Assembly: GCA_963819855.1 (NCBI GenBank) | Contig: CAWFYC010000030.1 | Location: 1 to 64,000 of the forward strand | Length of the DNA stretch: 64,000 nt | Direction: 5' to 3' | From: JAMXLO01 sp963819855 | GTDB taxonomy: Bacteria > Pseudomonadota > Alphaproteobacteria > Acetobacterales > Acetobacteraceae | Part shown: positions 33,075-40,727 of the stretch, piece by piece | Numbering within the stretch: the first letter of the stretch is position 1 | Layout: every line of letters begins with the position of its first letter | The notes under the pieces: model-generated | The model's input: only the letters and a program-made list of their open reading frames with translations | Database searches by the model: none | What the model was told of the DNA's origin: nothing | Made by a program: the position numbers and the translations under genes

Positions 33075-34775
33075 TCAACCTGCCTGCCCATGACTCTCGT
33101 GTGCGTCGGCCTGGTTCGGTCCGAGCTTCCGCACCGCGTCCTCGACGGACAGGAACACGTGGTCCGCGTTAATGGCTTCGAGCAAGCCCGAGTGGCTTGC
33201 CTGACGTTGAGCCTGCCCGCCCGACAGCCGGGCGACTGCGATTGCAATGCCCTTCGCTCTCAGCTCGACGATGGCCTGCTGCAGCATCTGTGAACCGGTA
33301 TAGTCGATGTCGATCATGCTGCTGGCCTCGATGACCAGCAGCTTTACCGGTTGCTGCTTGCCGGCGACGGCCGATTTCATATCACTACAGATGCGCGCGG
33401 CATTGGTGAAATTGAGCGGCACACCCGGAGCAAAGACGAGCACCCCGGGCTCATGCTCGCCTTGCATGGCCGCGCTCGGCGGCCACCACACCGTGGTTCC
33501 AGGCACCCTCGCCAGTTCGACGCAGTGCGGCCGCGCGACGATATAGAGGCTGTGCATGAAGGAGAGGACGATGGCGAGCAACATACCGGTCTCGATCGGC
33601 AGGATGATGACGAGCCCTGCGCAGGCCGCCACCAGGAGAATTTCGAGCCCGCCTCGGTGATAGATCCGGATCATCTCGCCAAGACGGAAGATGCGCAGTG
33701 CGATGTAGACAAGAATGCCGGAGAGCGCGGCATGGGGCAGATAGGCGGTCAGCCGCGCCGCCAGGACCACGAGGGCGATCATCAGGCTGACGGCGGTGAG
33801 CGAGGCGATCTGGGAGCGCCCGCCGGACTCGCGGACGATCGCTGTGCTGGGCGGGCTTGAATCGACGGCGAAGCTGCCGATCAGGCCAGCAAGTACGCTG
33901 CCGGCGCCAACACCGGCAAAATCCTGGCTGACGTCGTCGGGCTTCCCTTCGTCCGACGGGAACGTGCTTGCCACTGCCGCCGTCTGCATGATGCACACCA
34001 TGGCAACCACCAGCGCGAGCGGCACCAGCCGCCCCAGTTCATCAATCCCGGGCCAGGGTGGCAAGGCCAGTCCGGGCAGCCGTACCGAAAGGGGGCCGAG
34101 CACGCTGACGCCGCGTGCATTGAGATGGAACAATGCCACGGCGAGCCCCGCCCCAAAAAGGCCGATCAGCGCTCCAGGAACCCTGGAGCTGATCAGCGCC
34201 GTGCCCATCGTCACGGCCAGAACACAAACGCCGATCGCAAGCGTCCAGGCATTGGCGTCTCCAATCCGGCTGAGGATGTGGACCAGGCGCACGAGCAGAT
34301 GCCCCGTCTCCCCGGAGATTCCCAGAAGGGTCGGCAGCTCGCCGACAATGATGTGGATCGAGATGCCTGCCAGAAAGCCCGTGGTGACAGGAACCGAAAG
34401 CAGGGTGGCGAGCCAACCGGCCCGAAGCAGACCGACCGCGACGAGAACGATGCCAACCATGAGGGCCAGGAGCGTCGCCAGCTCCGCGTAGTGTGCCGTG
34501 CCGGCGACGGCGATCGAGGCCAGAGCGCCGGCAAAGATCGGCGCGATGGTCGAATCCGCCGCGACCGACATAAAGCGATTGGCGCCAAAGATGGCGAAGG
34601 CGAGTGATCCGGCGGTAAAGGCATAGAGCCCTGTTTCAGGCGGCATGCCCGCCAGCCGGGCGGTCGCGAGCTGCCCCGGGATGGCGATCGCCGCCAGCAT
34701 CACCCCGGCAACCAAATCACGTGGCAGAAATCCAATCCGGTAGCCGTGCAGCGAGGCGAACAGCCAGCCCGGCAT
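33075..34775 (-). CDS. SulP-family anion transporter with STAS domain
   Basis: The product is a 566-residue SLC26/SulP transporter. LPRDLVAGVMLAAIAIPGQL and MPPETGLYAFTAGSLAFAIFG form the N-terminal signature. About twelve to fourteen transmembrane helices follow, then a C-terminal cytoplasmic STAS domain from about 435 (GVLVFAPGVPLNFTNAARIC, ASSMIDIDYTGSQML). Family substrates are sulfate, bicarbonate, chloride and dicarboxylates; the substrate here is unknown. It is the last gene of the ATPase-PPK2-SulP run, starting 10 bases after the PPK2 stop, so co-regulation with proton pumping is likely. Bicarbonate or another pH-linked anion is one possibility. Confidence 0.92.
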   Translation of the reverse strand: MPGWLFASLHGYRIGFLPRDLVAGVMLAAIAIPGQLATARLAGMPPETGLYAFTAGSLAFAIFGANRFMSVAADSTIAPIFAGALASIAVAGTAHYAELATLLALMVGIVLVAVGLLRAGWLATLLSVPVTTGFLAGISIHIIVGELPTLLGISGETGHLLVRLVHILSRIGDANAWTLAIGVCVLAVTMGTALISSRVPGALIGLFGAGLAVALFHLNARGVSVLGPLSVRLPGLALPPWPGIDELGRLVPLALVVAMVCIMQTAAVASTFPSDEGKPDDVSQDFAGVGAGSVLAGLIGSFAVDSSPPSTAIVRESGGRSQIASLTAVSLMIALVVLAARLTAYLPHAALSGILVYIALRIFRLGEMIRIYHRGGLEILLVAACAGLVIILPIETGMLLAIVLSFMHSLYIVARPHCVELARVPGTTVWWPPSAAMQGEHEPGVLVFAPGVPLNFTNAARICSDMKSAVAGKQQPVKLLVIEASSMIDIDYTGSQMLQQAIVELRAKGIAIAVARLSGGQAQRQASHSGLLEAINADHVFLSVEDAVRKLGPNQADAHESHGQAG

Positions 34776-34785
34776 GGCGAGGGCG

Positions 34786-35664
34786 TTACTTGGACTTTTG
34801 GGCGTCGTTCAGAGTTCGCTTGCCGCTGCGCTTCTCCTCCCGCGCGGCCGCATGGAATTTGCGCCGGATTTCGTTGATGTCGACCTGCGTGGGCGGCAAC
34901 TTCAACCCCATCTCCTCCATGGTCTCCGCGACGATCTGCGAGATGGCGAGATCGCGGAACCACTTGTGGTTCGACGGGATGACGTACCATGGCGCGTGGC
35001 GTGTGCTGGTCTTCTCCATGGCATCCTCGAACGCCTCGATGTACTGTGGCCAGAGTTCGCGCTCGGTGTAGTCGGACTCGCTGATCTTCCAGTGTCGATT
35101 TGGGTCGTCGAGCCGCTGTTCGAAACGTGCGAGTTGTTCCTCAGGGCTGATATGCAGGAAGAACTTGAGGATGCGCGTGCCGTTTGCGCTCAGCATTTTC
35201 TCGAAGTCGTTGATGAGGTCATAGCGCTTGGACCACACTGACTTTGGGGCGAGCTTATGCACACGCACCACCAACACGTCTTCGTAATGCGAACGGTTGA
35301 AGACCACCACCTCGCCCTTGCCCGGCGCCCTCAGGTGGGCGCGCCACAGAAAGTCGTGGGCGGCCTCGACCTTACTCGGCTGTTTGAACCCGACCGAGGT
35401 CGTGCCCTGCGGGTTCATGCCACTGAAGAGGTGTCGCACCACGCCGTCCTTGCCGCCCGCGTCGAGCGCCTGTAACACCACGAGCAGAGACTGGTCGCCG
35501 TCGGCGTAGAGCAGGTACTGCAGCCGGTCCATGCGCGCGACGTGCTTTGCGATCTCCGGCATCGCCTGCTCGTGCGACTCGTGTGGACCGGTATTGGCGG
35601 GATCGACCTTGTCGAGCCGGACCTTCGTGCCCGGTTCGACGACGAACTTCCTCCGATAGTCCAT
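34786..35664 (-). CDS. PPK2-family polyphosphate:nucleotide phosphotransferase
   Basis: The 292-residue cytoplasmic enzyme interconverts polyphosphate and nucleotides. Walker A is LQALDAGGKDGVVRHLF near residue 68, and Walker B is VVVFNRSHYEDVLVVRVH near 125. The lid helix and the ERELWPQYIEAFEDA segment follow. The FNRSHYED form matches the TIGR03709 subgroup. The preferred nucleotide (ADP, AMP or GDP) cannot be fixed from sequence. The start ATG 35664 has AGGAGAGGG upstream. It is sandwiched between the P3A H+-ATPase (13 bases) and SulP (10 bases), which suggests ATP regeneration from polyphosphate for the pump. Confidence 0.94.
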   Translation of the reverse strand: MDYRRKFVVEPGTKVRLDKVDPANTGPHESHEQAMPEIAKHVARMDRLQYLLYADGDQSLLVVLQALDAGGKDGVVRHLFSGMNPQGTTSVGFKQPSKVEAAHDFLWRAHLRAPGKGEVVVFNRSHYEDVLVVRVHKLAPKSVWSKRYDLINDFEKMLSANGTRILKFFLHISPEEQLARFEQRLDDPNRHWKISESDYTERELWPQYIEAFEDAMEKTSTRHAPWYVIPSNHKWFRDLAISQIVAETMEEMGLKLPPTQVDINEIRRKFHAAAREEKRSGKRTLNDAQKSK

Positions 35665-35677
35665 ATGCCCTCTCCTA

Positions 35678-38302
35678 TCACCCAGCCACGGGCGACTTGG
35701 CGAACGCGCCCGCCTGCGGGTGCAGCGCCTGGTTCACGAGGTCCACGCTCTTGAGATGCCGTGCCGTGCGATGGTTGGCGAACCGCTCCGTCACCTGCCG
35801 TACCCCTCCCATCACGAACATCCAGGCGATGTTGTAGATCCAGACACCAGCGATCATTGTCCACGAGATCGGCTCCACCAGCCAGCCTGCGGCGCACATC
35901 GCGACCGCCACCACCTGCGTGAGCACGATGGCCCAGAACAGGGGCGCGGCTGGGAACGGCGGCAGGAAGAACCAGCGCTCACTGCGGGTGACGAACAGCA
36001 GCAGGTGACCGCCTGCCACCAATTGGAGGAACATAACAGTCTGCAACTGTATCGTGCTCGCGAGGCCGAACCATTCGCTGTGGGCCGGATGGTTGATCAC
36101 CTCGACCCCCGCCAGCAACAGCCCGAACGACTGCACGATCGAGAAGAACCCGAGCACAGCGGACACGCCGAGCAGTTTGGGCATCTCCCAGCGGATCGGC
36201 TGCTCGCTCACCCGGGTGTTGTCGTACGCGATGGTCATGATCGGCACGTCATCGAGCAGCGACATTACGACAATCATGGCGGCCGTCAGGGGCTGAAAGC
36301 CGAGGAAGATCGACGACAGCACCACGAGGAACATGATGTCCATTGTCAGCGACACGCGGTAGATCGTGTAGCTTGTGATGCGGCCGAAGATCCGCCGCGC
36401 CTCGTCGATCGCGCTGTTGATCACCGACAAACCGGGGGCGGTAAGGATCAGTGCCGCTGCACCGCGCGCCGCATCGGTGGCGCCTGACACGGCGGTACCG
36501 CAGTCCGCCTGCTTGAGCGCCGGTGCGTCGTTCACGCCGTCGCCGGTCATCGCCACGATATGGCCGCGCGACTGCAGCGCCTTGACGATGGCGTATTTGT
36601 GTTCGGGGAAAACGCGGGCGAATCCATCTGCCCGCTCGATCGCGTCGACGATCTGAGGCGGGACGTTGTTCGGATCCATGTCCTTCGGGAATGCGTCGGC
36701 CGCCGGGATGATGTGTGTGCCCATGCCGAGTTGGCGCGCGGTCTCGATGGCGATGGCGGTATCGTCTCCGGTCACCATCTTGACTTTGACGCCCTTCTCG
36801 TTCGCCTCGTCGATTGTCGCCTTCGAATTGTCGCGCGGCGGGTCGAACATTGGCAGGATGCCGAGCAGCGACCAGGTAGCGCCGCCGTCGGCCGACCGCG
36901 CCACGCCCAGCGCCCGCGATCCCTTCGACGCCAGCGCCGCGACCGTCTGCGCGACCTTCGCCGCGACATCCGCCGCGGGCTTTGCGAGATCGACGATCGC
37001 CTGCGGGGCGCCCTTGGCCACCACGACGGACTTGCCGGCGGGGTCCGTCACTGTTGCTTCGGTGCGCTTCGTGACCGGATCGAATGGCACGAACTTCGAC
37101 TGCTTCCACGCCTGCAGGGCGCTCTGGTCCTTCAGCGCGGTGATCACCGCTGTGTCGATCGCGTCGCGGTCCTCGATGCGTGACGCGAGCGCGGCGGCGA
37201 GGACGCAGTCTTGCGGATCGGTGGCGGCAAGCATCACCGGGTCGCCGAGCGTGAGCTGGTTCTTGGTCAGCGTGCCCGTTTTGTCCGAGCAGAGGATGTC
37301 CACACCAGCCATTTCCTCGATCGCCGAGAGCTTTGAGACGATCGCCTTTTCCTTCGAGAGGGCGAGCGCTCCGAGCGCCATGGTGATCGAGAACACCGTG
37401 GGCATCGCCACCGGAATGGAGGCCACCAGCAACACCAGCACGAATTGCAGGATGCCGAGTGCGTCGCTGAGGCCCCAGGTATCGACGATGACGATGTCAT
37501 GGTAGACGCGGAACGCGACCATGATGGCGGCGAGCACCACCGCCACAACGATGAGGAAGTTACCGATTTGGAACATCGCCTTCTGCGCGTGGCTGGCGGC
37601 ACCGGCGCCTGCCACCAGCTTGGCGGTGCGGCCGAAGAACGTGTTCGAGCCGGTGGCGATGACAACCGCGTCCATCTCGCCCTGCTTGACCACGCTGCCC
37701 GAGTAAGCTTCGTCGCCGACTTTCTTGGCCACCGGCAGGGATTCACCGGTGAGTGCGGCCTGATCTATGGATGCGTAATCGCCATTCACCATCCGCAGGT
37801 CGGCAGGCACGATGACTCCGAGGCGGATCTTGACGATGTCACCAGGCACCAGCGTAGAGGCCTGCACCGTCTGCCACTTGCCGTCCCGCATGGCGACGGC
37901 TTCGGGCGCAAGCCCCTTCTTGAGCGCCGCCAGCGCACTCGATGCCTTCCGATCCTGCCACATCTCAAGTGCGACATTGAACAGAAGCAGTGCCGCGATG
38001 ATCGCGAAGTCTTCCCAGTGGCCGATCGCTGCGGACACCAGCGCTGCCGCCTCGATCATATAGGCAATCGGCCCCGTGAAACGCCCCAGGAGCTTCGCCG
38101 CGAAGCTCTCCTCGTTCTCGACCAGGGCATTCGGGCCGTATCGACCGAGACGCTGCTGCGCCTCAGAGCTGCTCAACCCCCGGTCGGTCTGAACATTCAG
38201 CTTGGCGACGACTTCGCCAACCGGCGCCTTCTCGAGATCGATCTCCGGGCTCGATGCCTTCCCGGCCGGGGCCGCCGGCGACGACAGGATGGTCTCAGAC
38301 AT
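35678..38302 (-). CDS. Plasma-membrane proton-efflux P-type ATPase (P3A)
   Basis: This 874-residue P-type ATPase is of the plant/fungal H+-ATPase type found in some bacteria and archaea. The actuator motif TGES lies near residue 182. The phosphorylation motif CSDKTGTLT has its Asp near 340, preceded by ASIPVAMPTV, the P3A-type TM4 signature. VTGDDTAIAIETARQLG and MTGDGVNDAPALKQADCG form the P/N-domain hinges. Ten transmembrane helices are expected. It pumps protons outward at ATP cost, consistent with acid or membrane-potential stress. The start ATG 38302 has GAGGA 8 bases upstream. A perfect FNR-type box sits 105-118 bases upstream. Confidence 0.96.
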   Translation of the reverse strand: MSETILSSPAAPAGKASSPEIDLEKAPVGEVVAKLNVQTDRGLSSSEAQQRLGRYGPNALVENEESFAAKLLGRFTGPIAYMIEAAALVSAAIGHWEDFAIIAALLLFNVALEMWQDRKASSALAALKKGLAPEAVAMRDGKWQTVQASTLVPGDIVKIRLGVIVPADLRMVNGDYASIDQAALTGESLPVAKKVGDEAYSGSVVKQGEMDAVVIATGSNTFFGRTAKLVAGAGAASHAQKAMFQIGNFLIVVAVVLAAIMVAFRVYHDIVIVDTWGLSDALGILQFVLVLLVASIPVAMPTVFSITMALGALALSKEKAIVSKLSAIEEMAGVDILCSDKTGTLTKNQLTLGDPVMLAATDPQDCVLAAALASRIEDRDAIDTAVITALKDQSALQAWKQSKFVPFDPVTKRTEATVTDPAGKSVVVAKGAPQAIVDLAKPAADVAAKVAQTVAALASKGSRALGVARSADGGATWSLLGILPMFDPPRDNSKATIDEANEKGVKVKMVTGDDTAIAIETARQLGMGTHIIPAADAFPKDMDPNNVPPQIVDAIERADGFARVFPEHKYAIVKALQSRGHIVAMTGDGVNDAPALKQADCGTAVSGATDAARGAAALILTAPGLSVINSAIDEARRIFGRITSYTIYRVSLTMDIMFLVVLSSIFLGFQPLTAAMIVVMSLLDDVPIMTIAYDNTRVSEQPIRWEMPKLLGVSAVLGFFSIVQSFGLLLAGVEVINHPAHSEWFGLASTIQLQTVMFLQLVAGGHLLLFVTRSERWFFLPPFPAAPLFWAIVLTQVVAVAMCAAGWLVEPISWTMIAGVWIYNIAWMFVMGGVRQVTERFANHRTARHLKSVDLVNQALHPQAGAFAKSPVAG

Positions 38303-38406
38303 GATTTAAATCCTCGAACCGTGTATTCGGCCCAGATGAACGTCCATTTCACGCACAACGCCCGCGGACGTCCGAACGGCACTACGCGGTTCTCAGAGAA
38401 GCATCC

Positions 38407-38420
38407 TTGATCCATATCAA
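38407..38420. promoter_or_regulatory. FNR/FixK-type box upstream of the H+-ATPase operon
   Basis: TTGATCCATATCAA matches TTGAT-N4-ATCAA perfectly. It lies in the 194-base gap between the ATPase start (minus strand) and the 3' end of the enoyl-CoA hydratase-like gene, so it can only serve the ATPase-PPK2-SulP operon. It shares the half-sites and the CCA-T/G-AT core with the box at 32108-32121. Confidence 0.8.
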
Positions 38421-38496
38421 CTGGCGTCTCCGTCACGCGTCTTGCCGTTCCCTCCGCCGATAAGGGACGGTGTTCCCCAGGACCGGTCGGAGCCGG

Positions 38497-39309
38497 CTAC
38501 ACCGCCGAATTAGGCGGAAAGATGGGACGACGCTTCTCCTTGTGCGACGCCAGCCCCTCCTTCGCCTCGGGCCCAGTGAAGCCCATGAACTCCAGCGCCA
38601 GCGACGCGTCGAACGACGGACCCGCCAGCCGCAGCCAGTTGTTCAGCGCATACTTGGTCCAGCGGATCGCGCTCTGCGCACCTTCGGCCAGTCGCACCGC
38701 GATCTCCAGCGCCTTCGCATCCAGTTCGGCGTCGTCCACCGCCAGCGAGATCAGGCCGATCCGTTCGGCCTCGGCACCCGACACCGCGTCGCACAGCAAC
38801 AGATAGTACTTTGCCTTCGCCAGTCCACACAGCAGCGGCCACACGATCACCGAATGATCGCCCGCTGCGACGCCGAGACGCGTGTGGCCATCGATAATGC
38901 GCGCGTCCTTCGTGGCGATCGACACATCGGCCAGCAGGCCGCAAACCAGGCCAGCACCAACCGCCGGTCCGCGCATCGCGCTCACCACCGGCTTGCCGCA
39001 GTTGATGATGTTGTAGACGAGGTCGCGCGCCTCCTTCCAAACCCGCGCGCGCGTCTCGAAGTCCGCCATGATCTCCTCGATCATCGCAAAGTCGCCGCCA
39101 GCCGAGAAGGCGCGCCCGGCGCCGGTGATGATGACGGAATTAACCTCCGGATCGGCGTCGACGTCGCGCCAGATCTCGCCCAGCTCGCGGTGCATCACCG
39201 CATCGACCGGGTTGGGCCGTTCCTGTCCGCTGCCCATGGTGATCCTCAGTACGCGCGGATGCGGCCGGTCGAAGCGAAGGCGCGTGTACCGCGCATATCG
39301 ATCTGGCAT
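38497..39309 (-). CDS. Enoyl-CoA hydratase/isomerase family protein
   Basis: The 270-residue crotonase-fold protein has RVLRITMGSGQERPNPVDAV near the start and ITGAGRAFSAGGDFAMIEE (first oxyanion-hole region) near 68. AMRGPAVGAGLVCGLLADVS is the second region near 115. The stretch where classical hydratases carry catalytic glutamate reads DGHTRLGVAAGDHS, with no glutamate, so a different CoA-ester reaction is possible. ATG 39309 is used because AGGAGG lies five bases upstream. It is divergent from the haloalkane-dehalogenase-like gene, with 72 bases between. Confidence 0.88.
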   Translation of the reverse strand: MPDRYARYTRLRFDRPHPRVLRITMGSGQERPNPVDAVMHRELGEIWRDVDADPEVNSVIITGAGRAFSAGGDFAMIEEIMADFETRARVWKEARDLVYNIINCGKPVVSAMRGPAVGAGLVCGLLADVSIATKDARIIDGHTRLGVAAGDHSVIVWPLLCGLAKAKYYLLLCDAVSGAEAERIGLISLAVDDAELDAKALEIAVRLAEGAQSAIRWTKYALNNWLRLAGPSFDASLALEFMGFTGPEAKEGLASHKEKRRPIFPPNSAV

Positions 39310-39381
39310 CGATGCCTCCTGAATCCGCAGCAACACCGGCACCGTAGACGAACAAGGCGTCGCTTCCTAACATCCACCGCG

Positions 39382-40290
39382 ATGACCGACATCGATTTGC
39401 CTGAGGCGGTTCGTCGCCAATGGCCGTTCCAGCCGCGCTTCGCACGCGTGAACGGCTGGCGCATGCACTACGTGGACGAAGGCGCCGGCGATCCTGTCGT
39501 GCTGCTGCATGGCAATCCGACATGGGGCTTCCTGTATCGCGACTTCGTGGCACCGCTCACCGCGGCGGGCTACCGCGTCGTCATTCCCGACATGATCGGC
39601 TTCGGCCTGTCGGAAAAGCCGGTACGCGAACAGGCACACAGCCTGGACGGCCACATCGCCAACCTGACCGCACTGTTGCGCGGCCTTGATCTACAGCGCG
39701 CCACGCTGGTTTGCCATGACTGGGGTGGCCCAACCGGCCTTGGCTTTGCGCTGTCGAATCCCGCACGCGTGCGAGCGCTGGTGCTGATGAGTACCTGGGC
39801 CTGGCCCCTGCCGCCGGCCGAGTTTCACACGCGGATATTTCCCTGGCGGATGATGCACGCGCCATTGCTCGGGCCATATCTGCTCGGGCGGCACAATGCA
39901 CTGGCGGCGCGCGGCGTCTATCTGTCCGTGGTCGACCGGCAGCGATTTCAGCAGCGCGCGCAGGCGGCGTATGAAGCCGTGCTGCCGGATACTGCGAGTC
40001 GCCTGCTGACCTGGACCTGGCCGCGCTGGATTCCACTCGACGCGACCGCGCAAGCGTTCGAGCGCTTCACCTGGTTGGAACGCGAACTGTCGGCCTGCAC
40101 GTTGCCCGCGCTGCTGGTCTGGGGACGCGAGGACGACGTGTTCGAGCCGTCGGAGTTTATTCCGCGCTTCAGGCGATTGCTGCCACATGCCGAGGGACCG
40201 CATCTGGTGACCGGCCGGCACTTCCTGCAGGAGGACTCCGGCCCTGAGATCGCCGCACACATCGTCGAATTCCTGCGGCAAATGGCATGA
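39382..40290 (+). CDS. Alpha/beta hydrolase, haloalkane dehalogenase-like
   Basis: The 302-residue alpha/beta hydrolase has HGNPTWGFLYRD near 43-54 and the nucleophile elbow CHDWGG, with Asp113 as nucleophile and the following Trp114 typical of halide binding. VWGREDDVFEP is the acid region and GRHFLQED supplies the C-terminal His near 282. These are haloalkane-dehalogenase features, but related hydrolases share them, so dehalogenation is a reasoned guess. ATG 39382 was chosen because the family sequence starts at once; the open frame to 38470 overlaps another gene. Its stop overlaps the next ATG (ATGA). Confidence 0.85.
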   Translation: MTDIDLPEAVRRQWPFQPRFARVNGWRMHYVDEGAGDPVVLLHGNPTWGFLYRDFVAPLTAAGYRVVIPDMIGFGLSEKPVREQAHSLDGHIANLTALLRGLDLQRATLVCHDWGGPTGLGFALSNPARVRALVLMSTWAWPLPPAEFHTRIFPWRMMHAPLLGPYLLGRHNALAARGVYLSVVDRQRFQQRAQAAYEAVLPDTASRLLTWTWPRWIPLDATAQAFERFTWLERELSACTLPALLVWGREDDVFEPSEFIPRFRRLLPHAEGPHLVTGRHFLQEDSGPEIAAHIVEFLRQMA

Positions 40291-40697
40291 CAACGGTAGT
40301 CGTCCCGCCTTCGCTTGACGGCAAACGACTTGCGTTCGTGTTGGCCGAGGACCGGCTTGGCCACTATCCCGAATTCCGTGCGTTCTTTGTCCGCAGCTTC
40401 GATCTCGATCGCCTTGGCCTCACGCAGCCGGGCTACCTGCAGGCGCCGTCGGGCACGATGTACGAACTGGTCTTTATCGGACGGAGTGGCGAACCTTTTC
40501 CATCCGGCGTCGAGATCCATGCCGTCGTCCCCGCACTCGAACCAACCGACGACGCGGCGGTCGACCACGATCTTTGGTCGATCCTGCGCTGGATGATCGA
40601 GGGGATCGGCGGCGAATGGACCGCGGATGCGATGGAATCAACCGGGCGTCTGTTCCGCATTCCGGCCAGCATGGACGCGCGGCGCGACCTCTCCTAG
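40287..40697 (+). CDS. Hypothetical protein, 136 residues
   Basis: The soluble protein begins MTTVVVPPSLDGKRLAFVLA, has no signal peptide or membrane segment, and contains a tryptophan-rich helix (DHDLWSILRWMIEGIGGEW). It is translationally coupled to the dehalogenase-like gene by an ATGA overlap and precedes the bifunctional beta-oxidation enzyme by 30 bases. This context suggests a role in the same acyl or halogenated compound pathway. No family recognised. Confidence 0.65.
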   Translation: MTTVVVPPSLDGKRLAFVLAEDRLGHYPEFRAFFVRSFDLDRLGLTQPGYLQAPSGTMYELVFIGRSGEPFPSGVEIHAVVPALEPTDDAAVDHDLWSILRWMIEGIGGEWTADAMESTGRLFRIPASMDARRDLS

Positions 40698-40727
40698 CAT
40701 TGACGCGCATCGTCAGAGGAAACAACC

